A stretch of 20,315 bases of DNA. It comes from CAYZAK01 sp964476445 (GTDB lineage Bacteria > CG03 > SLGR01 > JAGXOG01). The position numbers and the translations under genes are program-made. Each line of letters starts with the position of its first letter. Within the stretch, counting starts at the first letter, position 1. Shown here piece by piece: positions 13,681 to 20,315 of this stretch. Under the pieces are notes generated by a model. That model searched no databases. It was not told the DNA's origin and worked only from the letters and a program-made list of their open reading frames with translations. The stretch is taken from contig CAYZAK010000034.1 in assembly GCA_964476445.1 (NCBI GenBank), positions 1 through 20,315 of the forward strand, in the 5' to 3' direction.

Positions 13681-14589
13681 ATGAATAAAAATACCTTAAA
13701 ATCAGACCAGGTTCGGAAAAAATACGGTTATTTAGAAGGCTGGGTCTCTATTGTTATAAATTTAATTTTGTTTGGATTGAAATTATGGGTGGGGATGATA
13801 AGCAATTCCGTAGCTATAATGGCTGACGCCTGGCATACGGTTTCCGATTCTGTTACTTCAGTTATGATAATAGCCGGTTTCAAAATCTCTACTAAGGAAG
13901 CCGACCGGGAACATCCTTTTGGACATGGAAGGGTGGAAAATATAATCTCTATTATAATAGCCACTCTTTTAGGTACGGTCAGTTTTAATTTTTTTAGGGA
14001 ATCAATTATTAAACTAAGGGCCCGGGAGACTGCAGTTTTCACCATATCTGCAGTAGTAGTTATAGCTGTTTCAGTTATTGTAAAAGAGTTAAATGCCCAA
14101 CTGGCTTTCCGGCTGTCAAAAAAAATAGATTCTTCCGCTTTGAGAGCAGACGGATGGCATCATAGAAGTGACGCTATAACCTCCGTGGTGATTGTTATAA
14201 GTATACTTTTAGGGGGAGATATATGGTGGCTGGACGGAGTATTGGGGATAATTATATCCTTAGTTCTTTTTCATGCCGTCTACGATATACTAAAAGATAC
14301 CGTAGACAGTATATTAGGTAAGAATATCTCTTTGGAACTGAAAAACCAAATTTTTTCTTTAATAAAAAAGGAGTTACCCGAAGCAAAATATGCCCACCAT
14401 TTTCATGTACATAAGTACGGTGGACACAAAGAACTTACCTTTCATCTTTGCTTAGAAGGGGATATGAATTTGACGGAAGCTCACAATAAAGTTTCCAGAA
14501 CAGAAAAGTTAATAAGAGATAAACTGGCAGTTGAGGCCACCGTACACATTGAGCCGGCCAGTATTATCCCTGAAGATAAAAAGGAATAA
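13681..14589 (+). CDS. Cation diffusion facilitator (CDF) metal exporter
   Basis: The 302-residue inner-membrane antiporter of the CDF family exports divalent metal using the proton gradient. The transport site is seen as H52-x3-D56 in helix 2 (ADAWHTVSDS) and H160-x3-D164 in helix 5 (ADGWHHRSDA). The two-His, two-Asp set is typical of zinc-type members. HPFGHGR links helices 2 and 3. About six helices precede a cytoplasmic C-terminal domain (about 210-295) containing HHFHVHKYGGHKE. It lies 44 nt after the nitroreductase gene and has no Shine-Dalgarno sequence, so it may be its own unit. Confidence 0.93.
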   Translation: MNKNTLKSDQVRKKYGYLEGWVSIVINLILFGLKLWVGMISNSVAIMADAWHTVSDSVTSVMIIAGFKISTKEADREHPFGHGRVENIISIIIATLLGTVSFNFFRESIIKLRARETAVFTISAVVVIAVSVIVKELNAQLAFRLSKKIDSSALRADGWHHRSDAITSVVIVISILLGGDIWWLDGVLGIIISLVLFHAVYDILKDTVDSILGKNISLELKNQIFSLIKKELPEAKYAHHFHVHKYGGHKELTFHLCLEGDMNLTEAHNKVSRTEKLIRDKLAVEATVHIEPASIIPEDKKE

Positions 14590-14601
14590 TATCTTTAAAA
14601 C

Positions 14602-15879
14602 ATGAGATTTCTTCTGGTAAATCCTTTTATATATGATTTCGCGGCATACGATTACTGGTTAAAACCCCTGGGCCTTTTGTATATTTCAGCCATTTTAAAA
14701 AAAAGAGGCCACTGTGTTGATCTGATCGATTGTATGGACCGTCATCATCCCCGCTTACCCCCGTCAAAAAGCGATTCGGCCGGGCGTGGTCATTTTCAGA
14801 GTTCAGAAATCAAAAAAAAACAAATTTTAAAAAAATATCCCCGAAGATATAAACATTATGGACTGGGCAAAACAAAATTTAAAAATTTAGTGGCGGAGGT
14901 TAAAACTCCGGATTATATTGTAATTTCTTCGGGAATGACATACTGGTACCCGTCGCTTGTGGATACAGTGGATATATTAAAAAAAGAATTTCCCCAAACA
15001 GAAATTCTGATAGGCGGAATTTATGTTACTTTGTGTTATAATCACGCCCAAAAGCATTTACCGGAATGCACTTTATTTAAAGGGGCTGGTTTAGATGGTT
15101 TTTTAAATTATATAGGGGAACCTTCCCTTGACTTTTCTAAATGGCCGCCTCCGGATTACTCTTTTTATGACAATGAATATGTGGTGTTTAGAACCTCTCT
15201 TGGCTGTCCGGGAAATTGCTCCTACTGTGGAATAAATAAAATAACTTCCGGATTTTTTTGTAAAAATAAAGAAAAAATAGAAGCTGAAATTAATTATCTT
15301 AAAAGTAAGTGCAAAACCAAAAGATTTGTTTTTTACGATGACTCCCTTCTTAGAAATGAAGAACTTATGGAATTTCTCAGTTCATCCAAAACCGGTAAAA
15401 TTGATTTTTATACTCCAAACGGCCTGGAAGTTTCCCGGCTGGATAAAAAAACAGCAAAAACACTTTACCTCAATAATTTTAGAATACCCAAACTTGCCGC
15501 AGATGTTTTATACAACCGTCAGAACAAAAAAAGCATAAAAAACAATCGAAATAGTATGGAAACAGCGGTAAAAAATTTAGATAAAGCAGGATATAAAAAA
15601 TCAAATATTTCCGCGTATCTTATTATGGGGGTCCCCGGTCAGTCGCTAAAAGAAGTCCAGAAAAGCGCAGAATTTTTACACAATCTAAAAATAAAAGTTG
15701 AACTCTCTGAATACGGCGTGGTTCCCGGGTCTAAAGATGAAAATTTACTGCCCTCAGAAATAATTCGGGAGCCGTTGTTGCATAATAATTCCATTTTTCC
15801 AACTTTCGTGTTAGATAGATGGACTGAGATATTCGAACTTAAAAATTACGTAAACCGCTTAAATGGAAAATTACAGTGA
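14602..15879 (+). CDS. B12-binding-type radical SAM protein (COG1032-like)
   Basis: The 425-residue product starts with a cobalamin-binding-like Rossmann region: MRFLLVNPF, KPLGLLYISAILKKRGH, and DYIVISSGMTYWYPS around residue 115. The radical-SAM core has C202-x3-C206-x2-C209 (LGCPGNCSYCG) and YDDSLLRN. The protein differs clearly from the one at 97-1596 in length and C terminus. Between residues 50 and 85 it has a basic insert of low complexity. The PflX-like gene starts 17 nt before its end, so the two are probably co-translated. The reaction is unknown. Confidence 0.85.
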   Translation: MRFLLVNPFIYDFAAYDYWLKPLGLLYISAILKKRGHCVDLIDCMDRHHPRLPPSKSDSAGRGHFQSSEIKKKQILKKYPRRYKHYGLGKTKFKNLVAEVKTPDYIVISSGMTYWYPSLVDTVDILKKEFPQTEILIGGIYVTLCYNHAQKHLPECTLFKGAGLDGFLNYIGEPSLDFSKWPPPDYSFYDNEYVVFRTSLGCPGNCSYCGINKITSGFFCKNKEKIEAEINYLKSKCKTKRFVFYDDSLLRNEELMEFLSSSKTGKIDFYTPNGLEVSRLDKKTAKTLYLNNFRIPKLAADVLYNRQNKKSIKNNRNSMETAVKNLDKAGYKKSNISAYLIMGVPGQSLKEVQKSAEFLHNLKIKVELSEYGVVPGSKDENLLPSEIIREPLLHNNSIFPTFVLDRWTEIFELKNYVNRLNGKLQ

Positions 15880-16723
15880 TATAGATTTTCAAAACTGTAA
15901 AATATGCCCGAAGGAATGTCAGAAAGACCGGATTAAAGAGAAGGGATTATGTGGAGCCTCCGGTGAAATAAAAATAGCTTCCTGGAATCTTCACCGTGGT
16001 GAAGAACCTTCCGTTTCCGGTACCCGGGGATCGGGTACAATATTTTTTTCACACTGTTCTTTACAATGCAGTTTTTGTCAGAATTATCCTATATCTCATC
16101 TTGGAAACGGGACCCGGTTTACAAAAGATGAGGTTAAAAATATTATGTTGAAATTACAGGAAATGGGCGCCCACAATATCAATCTGGTGACACCCACTCA
16201 CTATTCTAAGCAGATTATAGATATTTTAAAAAACATAAAATCAGAAAAGTTAAAGATACCGATAATTTACAACTGCGGGGGTTATGAAAAGGTAAAAACC
16301 CTGAAAAAACTGGAGGGTTTAATCGATATATATATGCCTGATGCTAAATTCGGAACCAATAAATTAAGCAGTAAAATTTGCGGGGTTAAGAATTATTTTA
16401 AGATAAATAAAAAGGCCCTGAAAGAGATGCAAAGGCAGGTGGGAGGGTTTACTATGGATGATGAAGGAGTCGCCCAGCGCGGTCTTTTAATCCGCCACCT
16501 TGTGCTGCCCGGATATTTAAGTAACAGCCGGGAAGTATTAAAGTTTTTAGCCAGGGATTTTAAAAATAATTTTTACTTGAGCCTGATGGCCCAGTACCAT
16601 CCGGCTTATAAAACGGTGGGGGATAAAAAATTAGGTAGACGCTTGACGGAAGAAGAATATAAAAGTATTGTCTCTTATTCTAAGGAGCTGGGATTGACGG
16701 ATGGATATTTTCAAACTATATAA
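15863..16723 (+). CDS. PflX-like radical SAM protein (COG1313)
   Basis: The 286-residue radical-SAM protein resembles the PflX/COG1313 group, related to pyruvate formate-lyase activating enzymes but of unknown target. The cluster motif is C65-x3-C69-x2-C72 (HCSLQCSFCQNYPIS), the spacing and context typical of this group. An N-terminal extension holds four more cysteines, C12, C15, C19 and C30, which could bind a zinc or a second iron-sulfur cluster. INLVTPTHY and YMPDAKFG are further family segments. It overlaps the preceding radical-SAM gene by 17 nt. No glycyl-radical enzyme lies nearby. Confidence 0.88.
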   Translation: MENYSDIDFQNCKICPKECQKDRIKEKGLCGASGEIKIASWNLHRGEEPSVSGTRGSGTIFFSHCSLQCSFCQNYPISHLGNGTRFTKDEVKNIMLKLQEMGAHNINLVTPTHYSKQIIDILKNIKSEKLKIPIIYNCGGYEKVKTLKKLEGLIDIYMPDAKFGTNKLSSKICGVKNYFKINKKALKEMQRQVGGFTMDDEGVAQRGLLIRHLVLPGYLSNSREVLKFLARDFKNNFYLSLMAQYHPAYKTVGDKKLGRRLTEEEYKSIVSYSKELGLTDGYFQTI

Positions 16724-16742
16724 TTACGGTAAGGGTTAAAAA

Positions 16743-17600
16743 ATGTGGTTTATACTTTCAATATTAACTGCCGTCTTTTACGCTGCTCAGGGAGCCTGGA
16801 TCAAGAAAACTACAAAAGAAGTTGATAGGTTTACCACTACCTGGGCTATGTTCTCTTTTGCCATACCCGTACTTATTATACCCCTTTTAATAACGGGTAT
16901 ACCTGATATAGGCCCTAAATTTTTCTGGGCTGCGCCGGGAACCTTAGTTTTAAATATGGTTGCCTTTACCCTGTTTGTTACCGCCCTTAAGGTATCGCCG
17001 TTGAGTCTGACCTATCCGTTTCTTGCTTTAACACCTATATTTTTAATAGGTACGGGGTACTTGTTTTTAGGTGAACTGCCCGATTTATCCGGCCTGGCCG
17101 GAATAATTTTAATTACCGCCGGAGCGTATCTTATTAATTTTAAAGAGATATCCCGGGGTATTCTGGCCCCCATAAAAGAGATAAAGAACGAAAAAGGATC
17201 TTTACTTATGCTCATAGTTGCTTTTATCTGGAGTTTTGCCGGTGCCATGGATAAAGTGGCTGTAGAAGCTTCCAGCCCCTTTTTTTTTAATGTGGCTTTT
17301 AATACCGGTTTTCTTATATTGTATTTACCATTTCTAAAATATAAAACCCCCGAGTTTACCAAAGAGATTAAAGAACATAAGGGCAAACTTTTTGTACTGG
17401 GGTTATTTGGGGCGCTTATGGTGATATGTCAGATGGTGGCTCTCAGGCTCACCCTGGTCAGTTATGTAATAGCTATAAAAAGATCGGGAATGCTGATTAC
17501 TTTAATTATAGGAAAGTTGTTTTTTGATGAGAAAATCACCACTTTCAATATTGGGGGAACAGTGCTTATGTGTTTGGGGTTAATTTTAATAGGCATATAA
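16743..17600 (+). CDS. EamA/DMT-family transporter
   Basis: The 285-residue protein is almost wholly hydrophobic, with about ten membrane helices in two EamA repeats (about 1-135 and 150-285). The family pattern is seen in the first repeat (ALKVSPLSLTYPFLALTPIF, FLGELP) and in the second (RSGMLITLIIGKLFFDEKI). DMT carriers export or import small metabolites such as amino acids, nucleotide sugars or drugs; this one's substrate is unknown. It starts 19 nt after the PflX-like gene, with a weak TAAGGG upstream, so it may share that transcript. Confidence 0.9.
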   Translation: MWFILSILTAVFYAAQGAWIKKTTKEVDRFTTTWAMFSFAIPVLIIPLLITGIPDIGPKFFWAAPGTLVLNMVAFTLFVTALKVSPLSLTYPFLALTPIFLIGTGYLFLGELPDLSGLAGIILITAGAYLINFKEISRGILAPIKEIKNEKGSLLMLIVAFIWSFAGAMDKVAVEASSPFFFNVAFNTGFLILYLPFLKYKTPEFTKEIKEHKGKLFVLGLFGALMVICQMVALRLTLVSYVIAIKRSGMLITLIIGKLFFDEKITTFNIGGTVLMCLGLILIGI

Positions 17601-17908
17601 AAATTTAACAAAAAGCTATGGGCGTATAGAATATTATCCTAAAAAAGTTGTCTGTAAATTCTGAACGGTAGAAATTGGTTTTTCAGAGTAGGGTGTTTCT
17701 TAGCGGTGAATATGTTCTTCAGGTACACCGTTAAATAAGTGATATTATCATGATAAGGGTTATTAACCGGGCCTGGCCGGGTCAGTGGTTAAATATGGTC
17801 ATTTCCCTTAAAAGGAACCAGTAAAAAATAATTCAGTTATTGTTACCGGCTCCTTAGAGTAGATAACTCTATCAAATTGTATGGGATGTATTATTTTAAA
17901 ACAAGAGT
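17601..17908. other. Convergent intergenic region with several hairpins
   Basis: This 308-nt gap lies between the 3' ends of the + strand transporter and the minus strand FKBP gene and holds no gene I can recognise. It is rich in inverted repeats. TTAGCGGTG (17700-17708) pairs with CACCGTTAA (17726-17734) with one G-U pair. TTATCATGATAA (17745-17756) is a perfect palindrome. TTAACC (17763-17768) pairs with GGTTAA (17787-17792) around a CCGG-rich core. AATAA and TTATT (17827-17841) and TAGAGT with ACTCTA (17855-17871) form two smaller stems. None has a following long T run, so a classical intrinsic terminator is not clear. Confidence 0.5.
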
Positions 17909-18337
17909 TTAAGAGGATATATCAGTGACTTTGATATCAAAAGTCAAATTTTCTCCGGCCAGGGGATGGTTGAAATCTATTTTAACATAGTCCGGATAAA
18001 CTTCTTTTATGGCTACCGGTCTGGTCTGTCCGGCTTTATTTTGACTTTGTAGCAGCATGCCTTCTTCAGGTTCCAGCTCATCCGGAAGATTATCCCGGGA
18101 AACTTTTTTGATCAGCTCTTTATTTTGGGGCCCATAGGCATTTTCAGAATCTATAGTAAAGGTTTTTTCCTCACCTACTTCCATACTTTTAACCGCTTGT
18201 TCAAAACCGGGAATAACTTCCTGTTTTCCAACTGTAAATTCAAGGGGTTGATCTTCTTTTGATTTATCAAATAATTTGCCGTCATCTAATTTACCTGTGT
18301 AATGCACCTTTACCTTACTGCCTTTTTCTACGTTCAT
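17909..18337 (-). CDS. SlyD-like FKBP-type peptidyl-prolyl isomerase
   Basis: The 142-residue product catalyses cis-trans isomerisation of prolyl bonds and acts as a chaperone. It shows the FKBP fold (VKVHYTGKLDDGKLFDKS, then VIPGFEQAVKSMEVGE and AYGP), the SlyD insert-in-flap region (about 75-115) and the closing FNHPLAGENLTFDIKV. The histidine- and cysteine-rich C-terminal tail of E. coli SlyD is missing. The start is set at the ATG with its first base at 18337, because AAGGAG (complement of 18345-18350) lies 7 nt upstream. A longer frame reaches 18367 but adds ten unlikely residues. It has no signal peptide and is probably cytoplasmic. Confidence 0.92.
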   Translation of the reverse strand: MNVEKGSKVKVHYTGKLDDGKLFDKSKEDQPLEFTVGKQEVIPGFEQAVKSMEVGEEKTFTIDSENAYGPQNKELIKKVSRDNLPDELEPEEGMLLQSQNKAGQTRPVAIKEVYPDYVKIDFNHPLAGENLTFDIKVTDISS

Positions 18338-18374
18338 AATATAGCTCCTTATAGAAATAGTATTCATAACCGGT

Positions 18375-18404
18375 AATTTATTTCAATCAAATAAAATTTA
18401 TCAA
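18375..18404 (-). promoter_or_regulatory. Candidate promoter of the FKBP gene
   Basis: On the minus strand TTGATA (18399-18404) and TAAATT (18375-18380) are separated by 18 bp. The implied start site leaves a leader of roughly 30 nt that includes the Shine-Dalgarno sequence. This is an ordinary layout, in contrast to the divergent gene on the other side. Confidence 0.4.
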
Positions 18405-18491
18405 GACAAAAAAAATAAGCAAAATTTATTCAATTGATAGCCTTGGTTTTATGTTAACTTTATTGCGAGGTCTGTCAAATAGATAAAAAGT

Positions 18492-18520
18492 TTGTAAGAA
18501 ATTAAAAATTTTATTATATT
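18492..18520 (+). promoter_or_regulatory. Promoter ending 9 nt before the UbiB-family ATG
   Basis: TTGTAA (18492-18497), a 17-bp spacer and TATATT (18515-18520) are followed by 9 nt and then ATG 18530, with no Shine-Dalgarno site. The geometry matches the sites before 97 and 1730. Confidence 0.55.
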
Positions 18521-18529
18521 TAAACTACT

Positions 18530-20189
18530 ATGAATATTTTTTCTATAGCCCAGTTGGGAAAAGATGAGATAAAACGACTTAAAAACTTAATCCAGATTCT
18601 TGCCACCTATGGATTTGGAGAGTTTTTTTCTAATATTCCCATACCGGGTAAGTTTATACTTCCCCGGGCCCAGAAAGACAAACTAAAATATTCCCGTCCC
18701 CGGCGTCTTAGAATGGCGGTGGAGGAATTGGGTACCACTTTTATAAAACTGGGACAGTTTGCTTCTATAAGACCGGATATAGTTCCCCAAAAATATATTG
18801 TTGAACTATCAAAACTTCAGGATTCCGTTGAACCTCAGCCGTTTGAGGAAATGGAACCTGTAATAAAAGAGAACTTAGGAGAAAACTGGGAAGATAAATT
18901 TATAACTTTTATCCGTAAACCTATAGCTTCCGCCTCCATTGCCCAAGTGTATAAAGGCAGGCTGGTATCCGGAGAGGAAGTTGCTGTAAAAGTTCAGCGC
19001 CCAGGGATAGAGGAAGAAATTAAGGCTGATCTTAATTTGATAGGATTTGTGGCCAAGTTTTTGGAAAATAACGTAAAAGCTACCCATATATTTCAACCAG
19101 AAAAAATGGCTCANNNNNNNNNNGACTTTAAAAAGAGAACTGGATTTTAAAAGAGAAGTAATGCTGTTACAAAAATTTAGGTTTAACTACCGTAACTTTG
19201 ACGGAGTTATAATTCCTAAGGTAAAGGAAAAATTATCTTCGGAGTCCTTAATAGTAATGGACTATATTGAAGGGCGGTCCCTGGCCAATAGTTCGCTGGA
19301 AAAGAAGGAACGGGAAAGGATTGCAAAATTGCTTATAAATGTTATTATCCGTCAAATTCTTAATGACGGTATTTTTCATGCTGATCCTCATCCCGGAAAT
19401 ATTCTCTATACCGAAGACGGAAAAATAACTTATCTGGATTTTGGTATGGTGGGAAGATTGAGCCGTAAGATGCGCAATCAGCTGATAGATCTTTTAGAGG
19501 CTGTTCGGGCCAGCGAACCGGAGTGGATATTGCAGGAAATTATGGCTATCTCGGAAAGTGAGATTGATGTGGAAACCGAGACCTTGGTTAGAGAAATCAT
19601 GGAAATTAAGGACCGGTATATCGGAGTATCGGTTAAAGACATATCGGTGGGGAAGGCGTTTCTTGAAATTTTTGATTTGGTTCGGAGATATCAGATTTTA
19701 ATTAATCCCGGCTACACTTACGTGGGAAAAGCTATCTTTACCACGGAAGAAATGGTAAGAAATTTATGCGGGGATATAAATATATTGAAAACTATAGAAC
19801 CTCAGCTCAAAAAATTATATAAAGAGAGGTTCAGCCCTCGTAATTTATGGATGGATTTCAAAATGCTGACAAAAACAGCACTAAGATTTATTAATGGGTT
19901 TCCCGAGCAGGCCCGGGTGATAATGAAAAAATTAAAGACCGGGAAACTGGAAATAGAATTTAGACATATGGGGCTTGAAAATTTAATTCACACTCTAGAC
20001 AAGATATCCAACCGTATTTCATTCAGCCTTATAATATCGGCGCTAATAGTAGCTTCTTCACTTATAATACAGATCGATAAAGGTCCGATGATTTTGGGAA
20101 TTTCGGCGTTTGGGTTAGTCGGTTATCTACTTGCCACTGTTTTAGGGTTTTGGTTACTGTGGTCTATTCTAAAATCGGGCAGACTGTAA
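18530..20189 (+). CDS. ABC1/UbiB (AarF) family atypical kinase, split by an assembly gap
   Basis: This is one gene of about 552 residues. It has the family KxGQ motif (FIKLGQFASIRPDIVP), the alanine-rich nucleotide loop (IASASIAQVYKG), the kinase-type lysine in VAVKVQRPG, FHADPHPGNILY and the metal-binding YLDFGMVG. Two membrane helices close the C terminus (ISFSLIISALIVASSLII, and GLVGYLLATVLGFWLLW). In other bacteria such proteins support ubiquinone or other isoprenoid-lipid metabolism. Ten N at 19114-19123 throw the frame out. After the gap the protein resumes as TLKRELDFKRE from 19125, and the frame is restored if the true gap is a multiple of three (9 fits best). The ATG at 19161 is not a real start. 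Confidence 0.9.
19114..19123. other. Assembly gap (10 N)
   Basis: Ten undetermined bases lie inside the UbiB-family gene. The reading frames on the two sides differ by one step for a gap of 10. A real gap of 9 would supply four residues between KMA and TLKRELDF, the length the family needs. Confidence 0.98.
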
Positions 20190-20315
20190 AATAATTTTAC
20201 AATTTTATCAAACCCGGAACTGTAATTGTCACTTCTCAAAGAGTTGAAGCCTTAATATTAATTTAGGGCATTTACTGTTTCAAGGACCAGCAATAATATG
20301 ATAAGATATTATTTA

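Noticed and set aside
12920..16723. RiPP biosynthesis cluster (SagB-type enzyme plus radical SAM proteins)
   Set aside because: No precursor peptide, cyclodehydratase, peptidase or dedicated exporter is visible, and the SagB-like protein has a lipoprotein signal.
19161..20189. Separate gene starting at ATG 19161
   Set aside because: It is the C-terminal part of the UbiB-family gene, cut off only by the N run; homologous sequence continues upstream of this ATG to 19125.
20186..20200. GTAAAATAATTTTAC palindrome as terminator of the UbiB-family gene
   Set aside because: All arms are A/T-rich apart from the end bases, there is a one-base centre, and no T tract follows; too weak to call.

Overview
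The window reads as AT-rich chromosomal DNA from an anaerobic, probably diderm bacterium. Three radical-SAM enzymes and a molybdenum hydroxylase point to anaerobic life. An LTXXQ (Spy/CpxP-like) exported protein and a lipoprotein-type nitroreductase suggest a periplasm. I cannot place it in a phylum from sequence alone. A run of ten N shows it is a draft scaffold. Gene density is high, nearly everything lies on the + strand, and I saw no rRNA, tRNA, CRISPR array or intact mobile element.

Layout. (1) 97-1596: a B12-type radical-SAM protein with its own promoter. (2) 1730-7430: a tight gene run. It starts with a three-subunit xanthine dehydrogenase/CO dehydrogenase-type molybdenum hydroxylase (large, 2Fe-2S, FAD), followed by a PPC/DUF296 protein, glucose-6-phosphate isomerase and a dUTPase-fold protein. 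(3) 7434-9176: an eroded stretch. It holds a start-less short frame, a DUF3467 gene with an odd 5' end, a sulfotransferase pseudogene (frameshift plus in-frame TGA) and a VanZ-like remnant with no normal start and an apparent internal deletion. (4) 9192-10165: a carboxymuconolactone-decarboxylase-family protein and a stand-alone LigD-type 3'-phosphoesterase domain. (5) 10211-11731: ECF sigma factor, membrane zinc-finger anti-sigma factor and LTXXQ protein, a likely envelope-stress module. (6) 11732-12102: a 371-base gene-free region with a large imperfect inverted repeat. (7) 12103-17600: glycosyltransferase, SagB-type nitroreductase with a lipobox, CDF metal exporter, a second B12-type radical SAM, a PflX-like radical SAM and an EamA/DMT transporter. 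(8) 17601-17908: a hairpin-rich convergent gap, then a SlyD-like FKBP isomerase on the minus strand. (9) 18530-20189: an ABC1/UbiB-family kinase-like gene, split in the assembly by the N run.

The most notable genome-level signal is how translation appears to start. Three transcription-unit heads (97, 1730, 18530) have a sigma-70-like -35/-10 pair whose -10 box ends only 8-9 nt before the ATG, with no Shine-Dalgarno sequence. Other genes carry strong Shine-Dalgarno sites. This suggests leaderless or near-leaderless initiation at some unit heads and Shine-Dalgarno initiation elsewhere. I found no convincing new defence or biosynthetic system. The best leads are the start-site pattern, the decaying-gene cluster, the ATT-start candidate beside a 9-bp tandem repeat, and a LigD phosphoesterase lacking one family active-site histidine.
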